The notes: generated by a model from the sequence alone, not told the origin. DNA of 64,000 nucleotides from Breoghania sp963678585 (GCA_963678585.2 CAXXGA010000001.1:496001-560000); one strand, 5' to 3'. Positions 43,010 through 52,270 are shown, counted from the first letter of the stretch. Numbers and translations are program-made.

Positions 43010-44048
43010 ACGCCGCGCCCACAGGCCGTTCGGGCTGGTCGTCGCCTCGCCGATCATCGCCATCTTCGCAGCGCTCGCCATTTCCGGCGTGCTGATCGCG
43101 CTGGCAGGCGCGCCCGTTCTCGAAGCCTATTACCAGATCGGCGTCGGCTCCTTCGGTTCCCGCCTTGCCGCGACCGAAACCCTGACGCGGGCGACCCCGC
43201 TCATCTTCACCGGCCTCGCCGCCGCCGTCGCCTTCCGCGCGCAGGTCTGGAACATCGGCGCTGAAGGTCAGTTCTTCATCGGCGCAATTGCGGTCGCCGC
43301 CTTCGGCGCGGAACTCACCGCAGGCATGCCGCCCGCGCTCGCCATCCCCGTGCTGATGCTGATCGGGGCGATTGCAGGTGCCTTCGTGCTGCTGGTACCG
43401 CTCGGCCTGCGCCTGCGTTTCGGCGTCGACGAGGTGGTGACCACGCTGCTTTTGAATTTCGTGGCCGTGCTCTTCGTCTCCATGATGATCGAGGGCCCGC
43501 TGAAAGACCCGCTCGCCTTCGGCTGGCCGCAGTCCGTTCCGGTCGCCGACAATGCGCTCCTGCCGAAGATCATCGCGCGCACGCGTCTGCACATAGGATT
43601 GATTGTCGCCATCGTCATCGCCGTCATCGTCTATGCGGTTCAGGCGCGCACGGTCTTCGGGCTTCAGTCCAAGGCCGCGGGCCTCAGCCCAAGGGCCGCG
43701 CGATTTGCGGGCGTGCCGCTGGCGTCCACGCTCATCAAGGTCGCGTGTCTTTCCGGCGGGCTTGCGGGCCTTGCGGGCGCGGTGGAGGTGATGGGCGTGA
43801 AAGGCTATGTCACGACCGACCTTTCGCCCGGTTTCGGCTATTCCGGCATCATCGTTGCCATGCTCGCCAACCTGCACCCGGTGGGCGTGGTGGCCGCCGC
43901 CATCTTCACCGCGGCGATGTTCGTGGGCGCTGACGGCATGAGCCGGGCCATCGGCATTCCCAGCTACATCGCTGACGTGACGGTCGCGCTTTCGCTGCTG
44001 ACCATGCTGGTCGCGATCTTCTTCACGCAGTACAGGATCCGCAAATAA
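42999..44048 (+). CDS. ABC transporter permease, BMP/nucleoside type (first)
   Basis: 349-residue inner-membrane permease of the BPD_transp_2 class. An N-terminal helix around LVVASPIIAIFAALAISGV is followed by TPLIFTGLAAAVAFRAQVWNIG and GAEGQFFIGAI, which are the hallmark of nucleoside/BMP transporter permeases. The start overlaps the ATPase gene by 11 bases and the stop shares one base with the next permease. Confidence 0.92.
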   Translation: MRLERRAHRPFGLVVASPIIAIFAALAISGVLIALAGAPVLEAYYQIGVGSFGSRLAATETLTRATPLIFTGLAAAVAFRAQVWNIGAEGQFFIGAIAVAAFGAELTAGMPPALAIPVLMLIGAIAGAFVLLVPLGLRLRFGVDEVVTTLLLNFVAVLFVSMMIEGPLKDPLAFGWPQSVPVADNALLPKIIARTRLHIGLIVAIVIAVIVYAVQARTVFGLQSKAAGLSPRAARFAGVPLASTLIKVACLSGGLAGLAGAVEVMGVKGYVTTDLSPGFGYSGIIVAMLANLHPVGVVAAAIFTAAMFVGADGMSRAIGIPSYIADVTVALSLLTMLVAIFFTQYRIRK

Positions 44049-44989
44049 TGGAGATCCTCGAAATCTTCGCCTCCGCCGGTCTGTGGGCTGCCGTGCTGCG
44101 CATCGCAACCCCGCTGATCTTCGGCACGCTGGGCGCGCTGCTCTGCGAACGCTCCGGCGTCCTCAATCTCGGGATCGAAGGCATCATGACCTTCGGCGCG
44201 ATGATCGGCTGGCTCGCCGTCTTCAACGGCGCGGATCTGTGGACCGGGCTGCTGGTCGCCGCCATTTTCGGCGCGGCCTTCGGCCTGCTTCATGCGGGCC
44301 TCACCGTCACGCTGGGCCTTTCCCAGCATGTGACCGGCCTCGGCATCACGCTCTTTGCAAGTTCGCTGAGCTATTTCCTCTTCCGGCTGATCGTACCGGT
44401 GGCGGGCACGCCGCCGACAATCGAGCCCTTCCAGCCGATCGACATTCCGGGCTTGAGCGACCTGCCCTTCATCGGGCCGGCGCTCTTCACGCAGACAGCG
44501 CCGACCTATCTCGCCATCGCGCTGGCCGTCGTGCTGGCCTATGCGCTGTTCTTCACGCCGCTTGGGCTTGCGGTGCGCATGACGGGCGAGAACCCGCATG
44601 CGGCGGAAGCGCAGGGCGTCAATCCGATCAAGGTGCGGTACGGCGCGATCATGCTGGGCAGTGCCTTGATGAGCGTCGGCGGCTCGTTCCTGACGCTTTC
44701 GGCCTTCAACTCCTTCTTCCCCACCATGATCCAGGGCCGCGGCTGGGTGTGCATCGCGCTTGTGGTCTTCTCCTCGTGGAAGCCGAGCCGCGCGCTTCTC
44801 GGCGCGCTGCTCTTTGCGCTGTTCGACGCTTATCAGCTTCGCCTGCAGACGGTCGTCGGCAAGGCGGTGCCCTATCAGCTCTTCCTGATGGTGCCCTACG
44901 TGATGTCGATTGTCGCTCTGGTGGTGATGGCACGGCGCGCACGCGTGCCTCAGGCGCTGATGCAAGCCTATCGGCGCGGCGAGCGGTAA
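44048..44989 (+). CDS. ABC transporter permease, BMP/nucleoside type (second)
   Basis: 313-residue permease partner of the preceding one. The hallmark RIATPLIFGTLGALLCERSGVLNLGIEGIM lies near residues 19-48, followed by AMIGWLAVF, and MTGENPHAAEAQGV is the conserved cytoplasmic loop. It is the last gene of the importer operon, followed by a weak hairpin. Confidence 0.92.
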   Translation: MEILEIFASAGLWAAVLRIATPLIFGTLGALLCERSGVLNLGIEGIMTFGAMIGWLAVFNGADLWTGLLVAAIFGAAFGLLHAGLTVTLGLSQHVTGLGITLFASSLSYFLFRLIVPVAGTPPTIEPFQPIDIPGLSDLPFIGPALFTQTAPTYLAIALAVVLAYALFFTPLGLAVRMTGENPHAAEAQGVNPIKVRYGAIMLGSALMSVGGSFLTLSAFNSFFPTMIQGRGWVCIALVVFSSWKPSRALLGALLFALFDAYQLRLQTVVGKAVPYQLFLMVPYVMSIVALVVMARRARVPQALMQAYRRGER

Positions 44990-45000
44990 GACGCAATGCT

Positions 45001-45022
45001 GCCCGGGCGATTACAGCCGGGC
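45001..45022 (+). terminator. weak hairpin after the BMP transporter operon
   Basis: GCCCGG / CCGGGC with a 10-base loop, 12 bp after the last permease stop. It has a short stem and no T-run, and is convergent with the next gene. Confidence 0.35.
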
Positions 45023-45023
45023 G

Positions 45024-45464
45024 TCACTCGATCCAGCTAAGCTTGAATTGCGGACCGCCCTCGCCCCCGCATTCCATCATCGGATCGCACGCAGCCTCGG
45101 CCACGGCAGCGGCTTGAAGCTTGCTGGCCCGGCAGTCCTTGTCCTCGCTGCAGAGCGCGCTTTCGGTTTCCCGCGCCTCGACCTTGCGGGCCTCCAGCAG
45201 GGCATACCAGTCGCCGCTGTTCCTGACGCCGGCCTCAAGGGCCGCGCTCTGGTCTTCCGCCGACCTGAACCCGATGCTGCCATCGGCAATGACGGCGAAT
45301 ATGTGCCAGCATGCAAACCCGGCAACCAGAGCGGTCACCGAAAACAGCTGAACACGCCCGCCGTCCCCGTGTCGCAATGGCACCAAACGCGACAGACCGA
45401 CCACGAGCAGCCCGCAAGCGCCCGCAATCATTCCCAGCAAGGACAAAATCTGAAGACCAACCAT
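45024..45464 (-). CDS. hypothetical membrane protein
   Basis: 146-residue protein I do not recognise. Two hydrophobic segments (LQILSLLGMIAGACGLLVVG near the N-terminus and FSVTALVAGFACWHIFAVIA around 41-60) suggest two membrane helices. A following charged, Glu/Ala-rich part may form a helix, and there are cysteines at LCSEDKDCRA, AACDPMMECG. A strong ribosome-binding site (GGAGGAGG) precedes ATG 45464, which supports a real gene. It stands alone between two oppositely oriented operons. No function is proposed. Confidence 0.6.
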   Translation of the reverse strand: MVGLQILSLLGMIAGACGLLVVGLSRLVPLRHGDGGRVQLFSVTALVAGFACWHIFAVIADGSIGFRSAEDQSAALEAGVRNSGDWYALLEARKVEARETESALCSEDKDCRASKLQAAAVAEAACDPMMECGGEGGPQFKLSWIE

Positions 45465-45848
45465 CGCGCCTCCTCCCTACGCGGCTATGGCTACGTCCTT
45501 TATGGGATTTAAACCGCACACCAACTACCGCAAGGGCAACTGGCGGACTTTTTAGGCAAGATTCACCTATATGATTAGATTTTCGAGGCCTGTCAGGACG
45601 TCAATGCATCCTTGAGCGAGCTGGCTGCATCCCGCTGCGCCTGCAGGTTGAGTGCGCAATGCCGGCCCGCGACGTGGCTGCGCATGGCAGGAAGGGCTTG
45701 CTTGCGTTGCAGCGGCAGCCTCTCGCTCCATCCCCCAAGCGTCGGAGCCTTTTCCGGCCAATTGGTCATTTGACGCAAGGGCAGGTTGCTCTACAGTCGG
45801 ATGACCGCCAAAGGCTCGGGAGAAGTCGGCGGATCAGGGGAGGTATTC
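45465..45848. other. 384-bp intergenic region
   Basis: Divergent region between the hypothetical membrane protein and the SDR gene. Short frames (61-64 codons, minus strand) have no ribosome-binding site or recognisable motif. The segment around 45520-45600 is AT-richer (ATATGATTAGATTTTC) and may hold promoters. No RNA gene is recognised. Confidence 0.4.
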
Positions 45849-46619
45849 ATGGATCTTGGGGAACGGCTTCAAGGCCGCCGCATTCTCATCACCGGTGCAT
45901 CGAGCGGACTCGGCGCGCATTTCGCCCGGCTTTGCGCGCAAAACGGCGCGCGCGTGGCCATCGCAGCCCGGCGCGCCGACCGGCTTCAGGCCCTGATCGG
46001 GGAACTCAGGGAGGCAGGTGCGGAGGATGCCGTTTCCCTGCCGCTGGACGTCTCCGACGAGGTCGCGGTCAAGGCCTGCCTGCGCGATGCCGCCGATGCG
46101 TTGGGCGGGCTCGACACGCTCGTCAACAACGCGGGCATGGCGAGCGAAGGACTCTCCCTCGATCATTCCATCGAGGATTTCGACGCCGTTCTCTCCGTCA
46201 ACCTGCGCGGCGTCTGGCTGATGGCGACGGAGGCGGGCCGCCACTGGCGCGAGACGGCGACGCCGGGTGCGATCATCAACATCGCCTCGGTACTGGGGAT
46301 CAGGGTTGCGCCGGGCGTTGCCCCTTACGCGATTTCCAAGGCGGGCGTCGTGCAACTCACCAAGGCGATGGCGCTGGAGCTTGCGCGCTTCAACATTCGC
46401 GTCAACGCGATTGCGCCGGGCTACTTCTCCACCGAGATCAACGAGGGTTTCTTCGAAACCGCGCAGGGGCAAGCGATGCTGAAGCGCATCCCCATGCGCC
46501 GGACCGGCGAAATGCAGGAACTCGACGCGCCTTTCCTGCTTCTGGCCAGCGACGCTTCCTCCTTCATGACCGGGGCCATCATCCCCGTCGACGGCGGGCA
46601 TCTCGTCAACTCGCTCTGA
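45849..46619 (+). CDS. SDR family oxidoreductase
   Basis: 256-residue classical short-chain dehydrogenase. Motifs are ITGASSGLGAHF (coenzyme), NNAG, INIAS (catalytic Ser), YAISKAG (Tyr and Lys) and GAIIPVDGG. GGGGAGG precedes ATG 45849; the longer upstream frame is not needed. It is followed after 24 bp by an acyl-CoA dehydrogenase on the same strand. A hydroxyacyl-CoA or alcohol substrate in fatty or branched acyl degradation is plausible; the exact substrate is unknown. Confidence 0.88.
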   Translation: MDLGERLQGRRILITGASSGLGAHFARLCAQNGARVAIAARRADRLQALIGELREAGAEDAVSLPLDVSDEVAVKACLRDAADALGGLDTLVNNAGMASEGLSLDHSIEDFDAVLSVNLRGVWLMATEAGRHWRETATPGAIINIASVLGIRVAPGVAPYAISKAGVVQLTKAMALELARFNIRVNAIAPGYFSTEINEGFFETAQGQAMLKRIPMRRTGEMQELDAPFLLLASDASSFMTGAIIPVDGGHLVNSL

Positions 46620-46643
46620 TCTCGCTTTCAAGGAAACCGACCG

Positions 46644-47849
46644 ATGGATTTCACACTCGATCCCCGTCAGGAGGCCTATCGCCAGCGCGCGCGCGCCTTC
46701 GTCGCCAAGCATCTGTTGCCGCTGGAGGCCGATCCCGCGACCTTCAACGAGTACGAGAACATTCACCTCGCCTTGCGCGACGCGTTGCGCGGCGAGGCGA
46801 AGGCCGCCGGACTGTGGGCCCCGCAGATGCCGAAATCGCGGGGCGGCCTCGGCCTGTCGATGGTCGGTCAGGCCGCCTTCTACGAAGAGGCCAACCGCTG
46901 CATCTTCGGCCCCTCCATCTTCAATTGCGCAGCCCCCGACGACGGCAACATGCGGGTTCTGGAGATGGTGGCGAGCGAGGAGCAGAAGGCGCGCTGGCTC
47001 CAGCCCATCGTGGACGGCGAGGTCAATTCCTCCTTCGTCATGACAGAGCCGCATCCGGGCGGAGGATCGGATCCCGGCATGATCCAGACGCGCGCGGAAC
47101 GTCACGGCGACATGTGGAGGATCTATGGCCGCAAGTGGTTCATTTCTGGCGCGGCCGTCGCCAAGCACTTCATCCTGATCGCGCGCACAGATCCGGATCC
47201 CGCCAACACCCGCAAACACCTGACCGCCTTCCTCTTTCACCGCGACGCGTTGAGCTGGCAGATCATCCGGCGAATCGAGAACATGGGGCCGGACGAGCAC
47301 GGCGGGGTGTGCGAGCTTGAATTCGACGGGCTGGAGATCCCCGACAGCGACCGGCTGATGGAGGTGGGCGACGGGCTGAAGGTCACCCAGATCCGCCTCG
47401 GCCCCGCCCGTCTCACCCATTGCATGCGCTGGCTGGGGCTTTCCAAGCGGGCGATGGAAATCGCGCAGGACTACGTTTCCACCCGCGAGAGCTTCGGCGT
47501 CCGGCTGGCGGATCGGGAATCGGTCGGGCTGATGCTCGGCGAGGTCGCCCACGACATCCAGGTCGGGCGACTTCTCGTCATGCATGCGGCGTGGAAGCTC
47601 GATCAGGGCGACCGCGCACGCAAGGAGGTTTCAAGCGCCAAGATCCACGTGGCCGACACGCTGCACAAGGCTGTGGACACGGCCATCCAGCTCAACGGCG
47701 CACGCGGCTATTCAAAGGATACGGTGCTGGAATGGATCTACCGCTATGCCCGCTGCGCCCGTCTCGTCGACGGGGCCTCGGAGGTGCACAAGATGGTGTT
47801 GTCGCGCTTCTACGGGCAGGAAGGCGATGACTACTGGCAGTGGGGCTAA
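46644..47849 (+). CDS. acyl-CoA dehydrogenase (ACAD10/11-like)
   Basis: 401-residue FAD enzyme that introduces an alpha,beta double bond into acyl-CoA. It has the helical N-terminal domain, the flavin-contact stretch VNSSFVMTEPHPGGGSDP near residue 130, and WFISGAA. The C-terminal ARGYSKDTVLEWIYRYAR block is followed by DGASEVHKM. The ASEVHK ending resembles the ACAD10/11 branch, whose members act on long, branched or hydroxylated acyl groups. It is co-transcribed with the SDR upstream and convergent with queG. Confidence 0.9.
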   Translation: MDFTLDPRQEAYRQRARAFVAKHLLPLEADPATFNEYENIHLALRDALRGEAKAAGLWAPQMPKSRGGLGLSMVGQAAFYEEANRCIFGPSIFNCAAPDDGNMRVLEMVASEEQKARWLQPIVDGEVNSSFVMTEPHPGGGSDPGMIQTRAERHGDMWRIYGRKWFISGAAVAKHFILIARTDPDPANTRKHLTAFLFHRDALSWQIIRRIENMGPDEHGGVCELEFDGLEIPDSDRLMEVGDGLKVTQIRLGPARLTHCMRWLGLSKRAMEIAQDYVSTRESFGVRLADRESVGLMLGEVAHDIQVGRLLVMHAAWKLDQGDRARKEVSSAKIHVADTLHKAVDTAIQLNGARGYSKDTVLEWIYRYARCARLVDGASEVHKMVLSRFYGQEGDDYWQWG

Positions 47850-47865
47850 ACGATGATTAGCCGCC

Positions 47866-49023
47866 TCAAGAAGAGGCGGGCGGCGCGGATGCGGCCCGCC
47901 ATTCCTGCCGGACGTCGGCGTCGCTTTCCGACGCTTCATGCGAATTCCTTAGCCGGGTAAATTCCGGCTGTTCGAGTAGCCGCGACAATGCCCAGACCGC
48001 CGCGCCGCGCACCTCTGATGAGGGATCGTCGAGGAGAGCTTTCGCCCTTTTCGCCAGCTCCGTATCGCCGGAATTTCCGACCGCCACGAGCACGTTGCGG
48101 ATGAAACGATCCCGTCCGATGCGCTTGACCGGCGAGCCGGAAAACAGTTCCCGGAAGGCGGCGTCATCCAGCGTCACCAGATCGTCCAGCGCCGGGGCCT
48201 GAAGATCGAGCCGGGCCTTCAGCTTCGCCTCGCTCGCGCTTTCGGCGAATTTGTTCCACGGACAGACCGCAAGACAATCGTCGCAGCCGTAGATGCGGTT
48301 GCCGATGGCGGTTCGGAACTCGCGCGGGATCGGGCCCTTGTGTTCGATGGTCAGATAGGAGATGCAGCGCCCCGCATCGAGCCTGTAGGGGCCTGGGAAC
48401 GCCTTGGTGGGGCAGATGTCGAGACAGGCCCGGCAGGAACCGCAATGGTCGCGCTCGGGCTCGTCGGCCGGCAGGTCCAGCGTGGTGAAGATCGAGCCCA
48501 GAAAGAGCCAGGAGCCGAAATCCTTCGAGACCAGATTGGTGTGCTTGCCCTGCCAGCCGAGCCCGCTGGCGGCCGCAAGGGGCTTTTCCATGACGGGAGC
48601 GGTATCGACGAAGACCTTCAGATCCGCGCCGTCATCCGGCAATTCGGTCCTCTCGCGCGCGGCGGCAAGGATCTGGCTTGCCAGAGTCTTCAGCTTGCCC
48701 TTGATGATGTCGTGATAATCGCGGTGGCGGGCATAGACGGAGATCGAGCCGGTTTCCGCATTGTCGAGATTTTCCAGCGGATCGTGCTCGGGTCCGTAGT
48801 TCATGCCGAGCATGATGATGGAGCGCACATCGGGCCAGAGCGAGCGCGGCGCGGCGCGGCGTTCCGCCGTCTCCTCCATCCATGTCATGGTGGCGTGGTG
48901 ACCGTCGTTCAGGAAACGCGCCAGCCGTTCCGGGGCATGGGGGATCGCATCGGCATGCGTGATGCGGCAAACATCGAAGCCAAGCGCTTCGGCCCGATCG
49001 GAAATGACCGCCTTCAGCCGCAC
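47866..49023 (-). CDS. queG: epoxyqueuosine reductase
   Basis: 385-residue cobalamin- and iron-sulfur-dependent enzyme completing queuosine formation in tRNA. Evidence: the MEKPLAAASGLGWQGKHTN block near residue 145; two [4Fe-4S] motif sets, CGSCRACLDICPTKAF and CDDCLAVCPWNKF; and a C-terminal HEAT-like tail (AVGNSGDTELAKRAKALL, WALSRLL). The stop overlaps a GAGGCGG/CCGCCTC hairpin shared with the convergent acyl-CoA dehydrogenase gene. A GST gene lies just downstream of its start region on the same strand. Confidence 0.95.
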   Translation of the reverse strand: MRLKAVISDRAEALGFDVCRITHADAIPHAPERLARFLNDGHHATMTWMEETAERRAAPRSLWPDVRSIIMLGMNYGPEHDPLENLDNAETGSISVYARHRDYHDIIKGKLKTLASQILAAARERTELPDDGADLKVFVDTAPVMEKPLAAASGLGWQGKHTNLVSKDFGSWLFLGSIFTTLDLPADEPERDHCGSCRACLDICPTKAFPGPYRLDAGRCISYLTIEHKGPIPREFRTAIGNRIYGCDDCLAVCPWNKFAESASEAKLKARLDLQAPALDDLVTLDDAAFRELFSGSPVKRIGRDRFIRNVLVAVGNSGDTELAKRAKALLDDPSSEVRGAAVWALSRLLEQPEFTRLRNSHEASESDADVRQEWRAASAPPASS

Positions 49024-49087
49024 GCCGCATTTTCCCCCGTGTAAAAACCCAAGATCACCGCCTCGTCCCGCATGCTTTCCAGCCCGC

Positions 49088-49780
49088 TCAAAAGTCGAGA
49101 TCGGCGTAGCTTTTCGCAGGGCGCATGCCCGGGATCGTCTCGCCCAGCAGGGAGCGGAAGCTCGGGCGCGACTTCACGCGAGCGTACCACGCCTTGGCAT
49201 GCTCGTCCTCGTCCCACGGTACCTCGCCCAGATAGTCGGCGCAGGAAAGCTCGGCTGCTGCCGCGATATCCGCAAAGCTGATCCGGTCGCCGCCGAGCCA
49301 GCGCCGGGAGGCCGCCAGATAGCCGATATAGCGCATGTGGTGGCGGATATTGTTACGCGCGGCGCGCAGCACCGCCGAATCGGGCTCGCCGCCGCCCGCC
49401 GATTTCGGCATTTCCAGCTTGTAGATCTTCTCGCGCACGAAATGGCCGATCACGTCCTGATCGAACTTGCCGAGGAACCACTCCACCAGACGGCGCACTT
49501 CCGCGCGGCGCTCGGCGTTGTCCGGCATGAGGCGCTTGTCGGGGATCATGTAGCCGCGCGTCTCGTCGAGATATTCCATGATCACGCCGGCGCCGCACAC
49601 GGGCGTGCCTTCGTTCTCCACCGCCACGGGCACGGTGCCCGCCGGATTGATCAGCAGGAACTCGCGGCGGCGTTGCCAGGGGTATTCGAGATAGGATTCA
49701 AAGTTCACCCCATATTCGTGCAATGCCAGCCGGACGAAGCGCGAGGCGGGCGAAAAGGGATGGTGATACAGGATCAGCAT
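49088..49780 (-). CDS. glutathione S-transferase family protein
   Basis: 230 residues: an N-terminal thioredoxin-like domain (LYHHPFSPASRFVRLALHE, INPAGTVPV with the cis-Pro) and an all-helical C-terminal domain (around 90-230) with GDRISFADIAAAAEL, the usual N-capping motif. It is longer in the middle than a typical beta-class GST. It is upstream of queG on the minus strand with a 64-bp gap, so the two may be co-transcribed. The substrate is unknown. Confidence 0.88.
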   Translation of the reverse strand: MLILYHHPFSPASRFVRLALHEYGVNFESYLEYPWQRRREFLLINPAGTVPVAVENEGTPVCGAGVIMEYLDETRGYMIPDKRLMPDNAERRAEVRRLVEWFLGKFDQDVIGHFVREKIYKLEMPKSAGGGEPDSAVLRAARNNIRHHMRYIGYLAASRRWLGGDRISFADIAAAAELSCADYLGEVPWDEDEHAKAWYARVKSRPSFRSLLGETIPGMRPAKSYADLDF

Positions 49781-50040
49781 TCGTGGTTCATATACTCATC
49801 ACACGGCCTGTCGGGTTGCGGGCGCAAAACCTTTGCGCCAAAACCCGGAAACCGGAAAACGGACCTTGCCGACAACCAATGGTCGCCTGAATGATCGAAA
49901 AGACCCATAACTGACGTCGGCAGGTGACGCCAGAATCATTGCACGAGCCTTTCCAATGCACGAGTCTCGCCCCCGGCCCCGCACTTTGTATCGCTAAGCC
50001 CTACCCGGCTTTTGCCAAATCATCAACGGACCGCATTGAC

Positions 50041-50847
50041 ATGGACCAACAGACCATCATCGAGGCGCTCGTACTGGGCACCGTGGAAGGCCTGACCGAA
50101 TTCATCCCCGTATCCTCGACCGGCCACCTGTTGCTTCTCGGTCATTTCATCGGATTCGATAATCCGGGCAAGACTTTCGAGGTCCTTATCCAGCTCGGAT
50201 CGATCCTCGCCATCCTGTCGGTCTATTTCGCGCGCCTCTGGCAGCTTGCCGTCAGCCTGCCGAGCGATCCGCGCAGCCGCTATTTCGTTGCGGGCATCCT
50301 GCTGGCCTTCATGCCCGCCGCAGTGATCGGCTTTTTCGCACATGGCTTCATCAAGGCGGTGCTGTTCGAATCGCCCGCGCTGATCTGCTCCACGCTGCTG
50401 ATCGGCGGGCTGATTCTCCTGTGGGTGGACCGGCTCGACCTCAAGCCGCGCTATCACGACGTCAGCCAATACCCGATGCGGCTCTATTTCGGCATCGGGC
50501 TGTGCCAGACGCTCGCCATGGTGCCGGGCGTCTCGCGCTCCGGTTCCACAATCGTCGGCGCGCTCTTGATGGGCACGGACAAGCGCTCGGCGGCGGAATT
50601 CTCCTTCTTTCTCGCCATGCCCACCATGGCGGGCGCCTTCGCGCTCGATCTCTTCAAGAACCGCGCGCTGCTCTCGATGGACGACATGGCGATCATCGCC
50701 GTCGGCTTCGTGACGGCCTTCATCGCGGGCGTCATCGTGGTGCGCTGGCTCTTGAACTACGTCGCCCGCCACGGCTTCAAGCTCTTCGCATGGTGGCGGA
50801 TCATCGTCGGACTGGCCGGTTTCGCCGGGCTCTACCTCCTGGGTTGA
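50041..50847 (+). CDS. uppP: undecaprenyl-diphosphatase
   Basis: 268-residue polytopic membrane enzyme (BacA/UppP) that recycles the lipid carrier for peptidoglycan and O-antigen synthesis. Signatures are EGLTEFIPVSSTGHLLLLG at residues 16-34 and PGVSRSGSTIVGALLMG near 162-178, both forming the active site. About eight hydrophobic helices are visible. ATG 50041 is preferred since it begins the conserved N-terminal helix. A strong terminator follows. Confidence 0.96.
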   Translation: MDQQTIIEALVLGTVEGLTEFIPVSSTGHLLLLGHFIGFDNPGKTFEVLIQLGSILAILSVYFARLWQLAVSLPSDPRSRYFVAGILLAFMPAAVIGFFAHGFIKAVLFESPALICSTLLIGGLILLWVDRLDLKPRYHDVSQYPMRLYFGIGLCQTLAMVPGVSRSGSTIVGALLMGTDKRSAAEFSFFLAMPTMAGAFALDLFKNRALLSMDDMAIIAVGFVTAFIAGVIVVRWLLNYVARHGFKLFAWWRIIVGLAGFAGLYLLG

Positions 50848-50871
50848 GCCGGTCGAATATCCTCTAAAGAC

Positions 50872-50911
50872 AAAAACGCGGCAGGTCCCGACGGCGCCCT
50901 GCCGCGTTTTT
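50872..50911. terminator. bidirectional intrinsic terminator
   Basis: A 14-bp perfect stem, AAAAACGCGGCAGG / CCTGCCGCGTTTTT, with a 12-base loop, between convergent uppP and the NDUFA9-like gene. Runs of A and T on the two sides allow use in both directions. Confidence 0.92.
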
Positions 50912-50941
50912 GATTCGAATCAGCTCCTTCGGGCCGACCGG

Positions 50942-51919
50942 CTATTTCGCGTGATAGGCCGAATCGAACTGCCCGTGCACGCGGAAGCGCCACAGGTAGC
51001 CGGGCAGGATCGCGGCAAGCGTCACCGCAGTGATGCCAAGCCCGGAAAGCGTGTGGCCCGCAGCAGTTGCTTCTTCGGAGACCACATTGTCCGACTTGAG
51101 CATCGCGACCTGATCCTTCGTCAACGGCGAGCCGGGGATCATCTGCAGAATACGGGCAAGCGTTCCGGCCATGCGGAAGGAAAGCGGCACGAAGAGACGC
51201 TTGCGGGCCGTGATTTCCAGCATCATCTCCATGCATTCGCGGAAAGTCTTCACCTGCGCGCCACCGAGTTCGTAGGTCGCGCCGGCTTCCGCCTCACCCT
51301 CGACGGCACGGGCGACGGCCTCGGCCACATCGCCGACAAAGACAGGCTGAAAGCGTGTCTTGCCGCCGCCGATGAGCGGCAGAACCGGCGACATGCGGGC
51401 CATGGAGGCGAAACGGTTGAAGAAGTCGTCCTCCGGGCCGAACAGGATGGAGGGGCGCATGATCACGGCTTCGGGAACGAGTTCGCGTACCGCCACCTCA
51501 CCGGCCGCCTTGGAGCGCCCATAGCCGGAGGGAGAATTCGCATCCGCGCCGATGGCAGACATGTGAACCAGATCTGTGATCCCGGCATCCTTGCAGGCTT
51601 GCGCCACGGCGCGGGCTCCGAAGGCTTGCACGGCGTCGAAAGTCTGGCGTCCGCTTTGAGAAAGGATGCCGACGAGGTTCACGACCGCGTCGGAGCCGGT
51701 CACGGCGTGGGCGACCGAATCGGGATAGCGCAGGTTCGCCTGTACGGCGTGAATCTGGCCCACGGAGCCGAGCGGCTGGAGGTGGAAGGCAAGATCGGGC
51801 CTGCGCACGGCCACGCGCACCCGCCAGCCGCGCCTTGCCAGCGCATGCACCACATGGCGACCGACAAAACCGGAACCGCCAAATACCGTTACAAGCTTCC
51901 CATTGAGCGGAGTGGTCAT
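50942..51919 (-). CDS. complex I NDUFA9-like NAD(P)-binding protein
   Basis: 325-residue atypical short-chain dehydrogenase of the NDUFA9 family, known in Alphaproteobacteria and mitochondria as an accessory protein of respiratory complex I. The Rossmann motif VFGGSGFVGRHV is at about 11-22, with VNLVGIL near 80 and YGRSKAAGE near 137. A C-terminal stretch (ITAVTLAAILPGYLWRF) is hydrophobic. GGAG precedes ATG 51919. It could instead be a nucleoside-diphosphate-sugar epimerase-like enzyme, but the family resemblance and usual location near uppP favour NDUFA9. Confidence 0.85.
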   Translation of the reverse strand: MTTPLNGKLVTVFGGSGFVGRHVVHALARRGWRVRVAVRRPDLAFHLQPLGSVGQIHAVQANLRYPDSVAHAVTGSDAVVNLVGILSQSGRQTFDAVQAFGARAVAQACKDAGITDLVHMSAIGADANSPSGYGRSKAAGEVAVRELVPEAVIMRPSILFGPEDDFFNRFASMARMSPVLPLIGGGKTRFQPVFVGDVAEAVARAVEGEAEAGATYELGGAQVKTFRECMEMMLEITARKRLFVPLSFRMAGTLARILQMIPGSPLTKDQVAMLKSDNVVSEEATAAGHTLSGLGITAVTLAAILPGYLWRFRVHGQFDSAYHAK

Positions 51920-52270
51920 GATCGCTCCTTCGTCTCAGCCCACTTTACCGCGCGCCGACATATCGTTTCGGAAAGACGACTCTCGCACATGAGCGACAAG
52001 ATTCGTATCCGGCCAGCGGTCGCATGGCCGACCGAATGTCACCCCGCCCTTCCGGGCGAGCGAAGCATTCGGTTTCGACCCGACATGCGGCGCCGGTCTC
52101 CGGCGTTTCGATGTCGTGGATGCGAACCGCGCGTCATCAGCACGTTACAGCCGTCATAACCGCTTGCGGCGGGCGTGTGAAGTGCGCACGAATTCGCAAA
52201 CACATTCGAGCGCAGATGCCATCAAACCGAATGGGTGTTGATAACCTTTGCGGGTGCCGTGCGAAGATGA
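51920..52270. other. structured intergenic region upstream of tRNA-Leu
   Basis: No protein gene is seen. A bipartite stem-loop spans 52031-52073: outer ACCGAATG / CATTCGGT and inner CGCCC-TTCC-GGGCG. A second hairpin, CGCCGG-TCT-CCGGCG, follows near 52093. These may be a small RNA, a repeat element or a terminator of unknown origin. The tRNA promoter begins at 52271. Confidence 0.45.

Noticed and set aside
45834..47585. 583-codon minus-strand frame
   Set aside because: It is antisense to the SDR and acyl-CoA dehydrogenase genes, with antisense-like composition.
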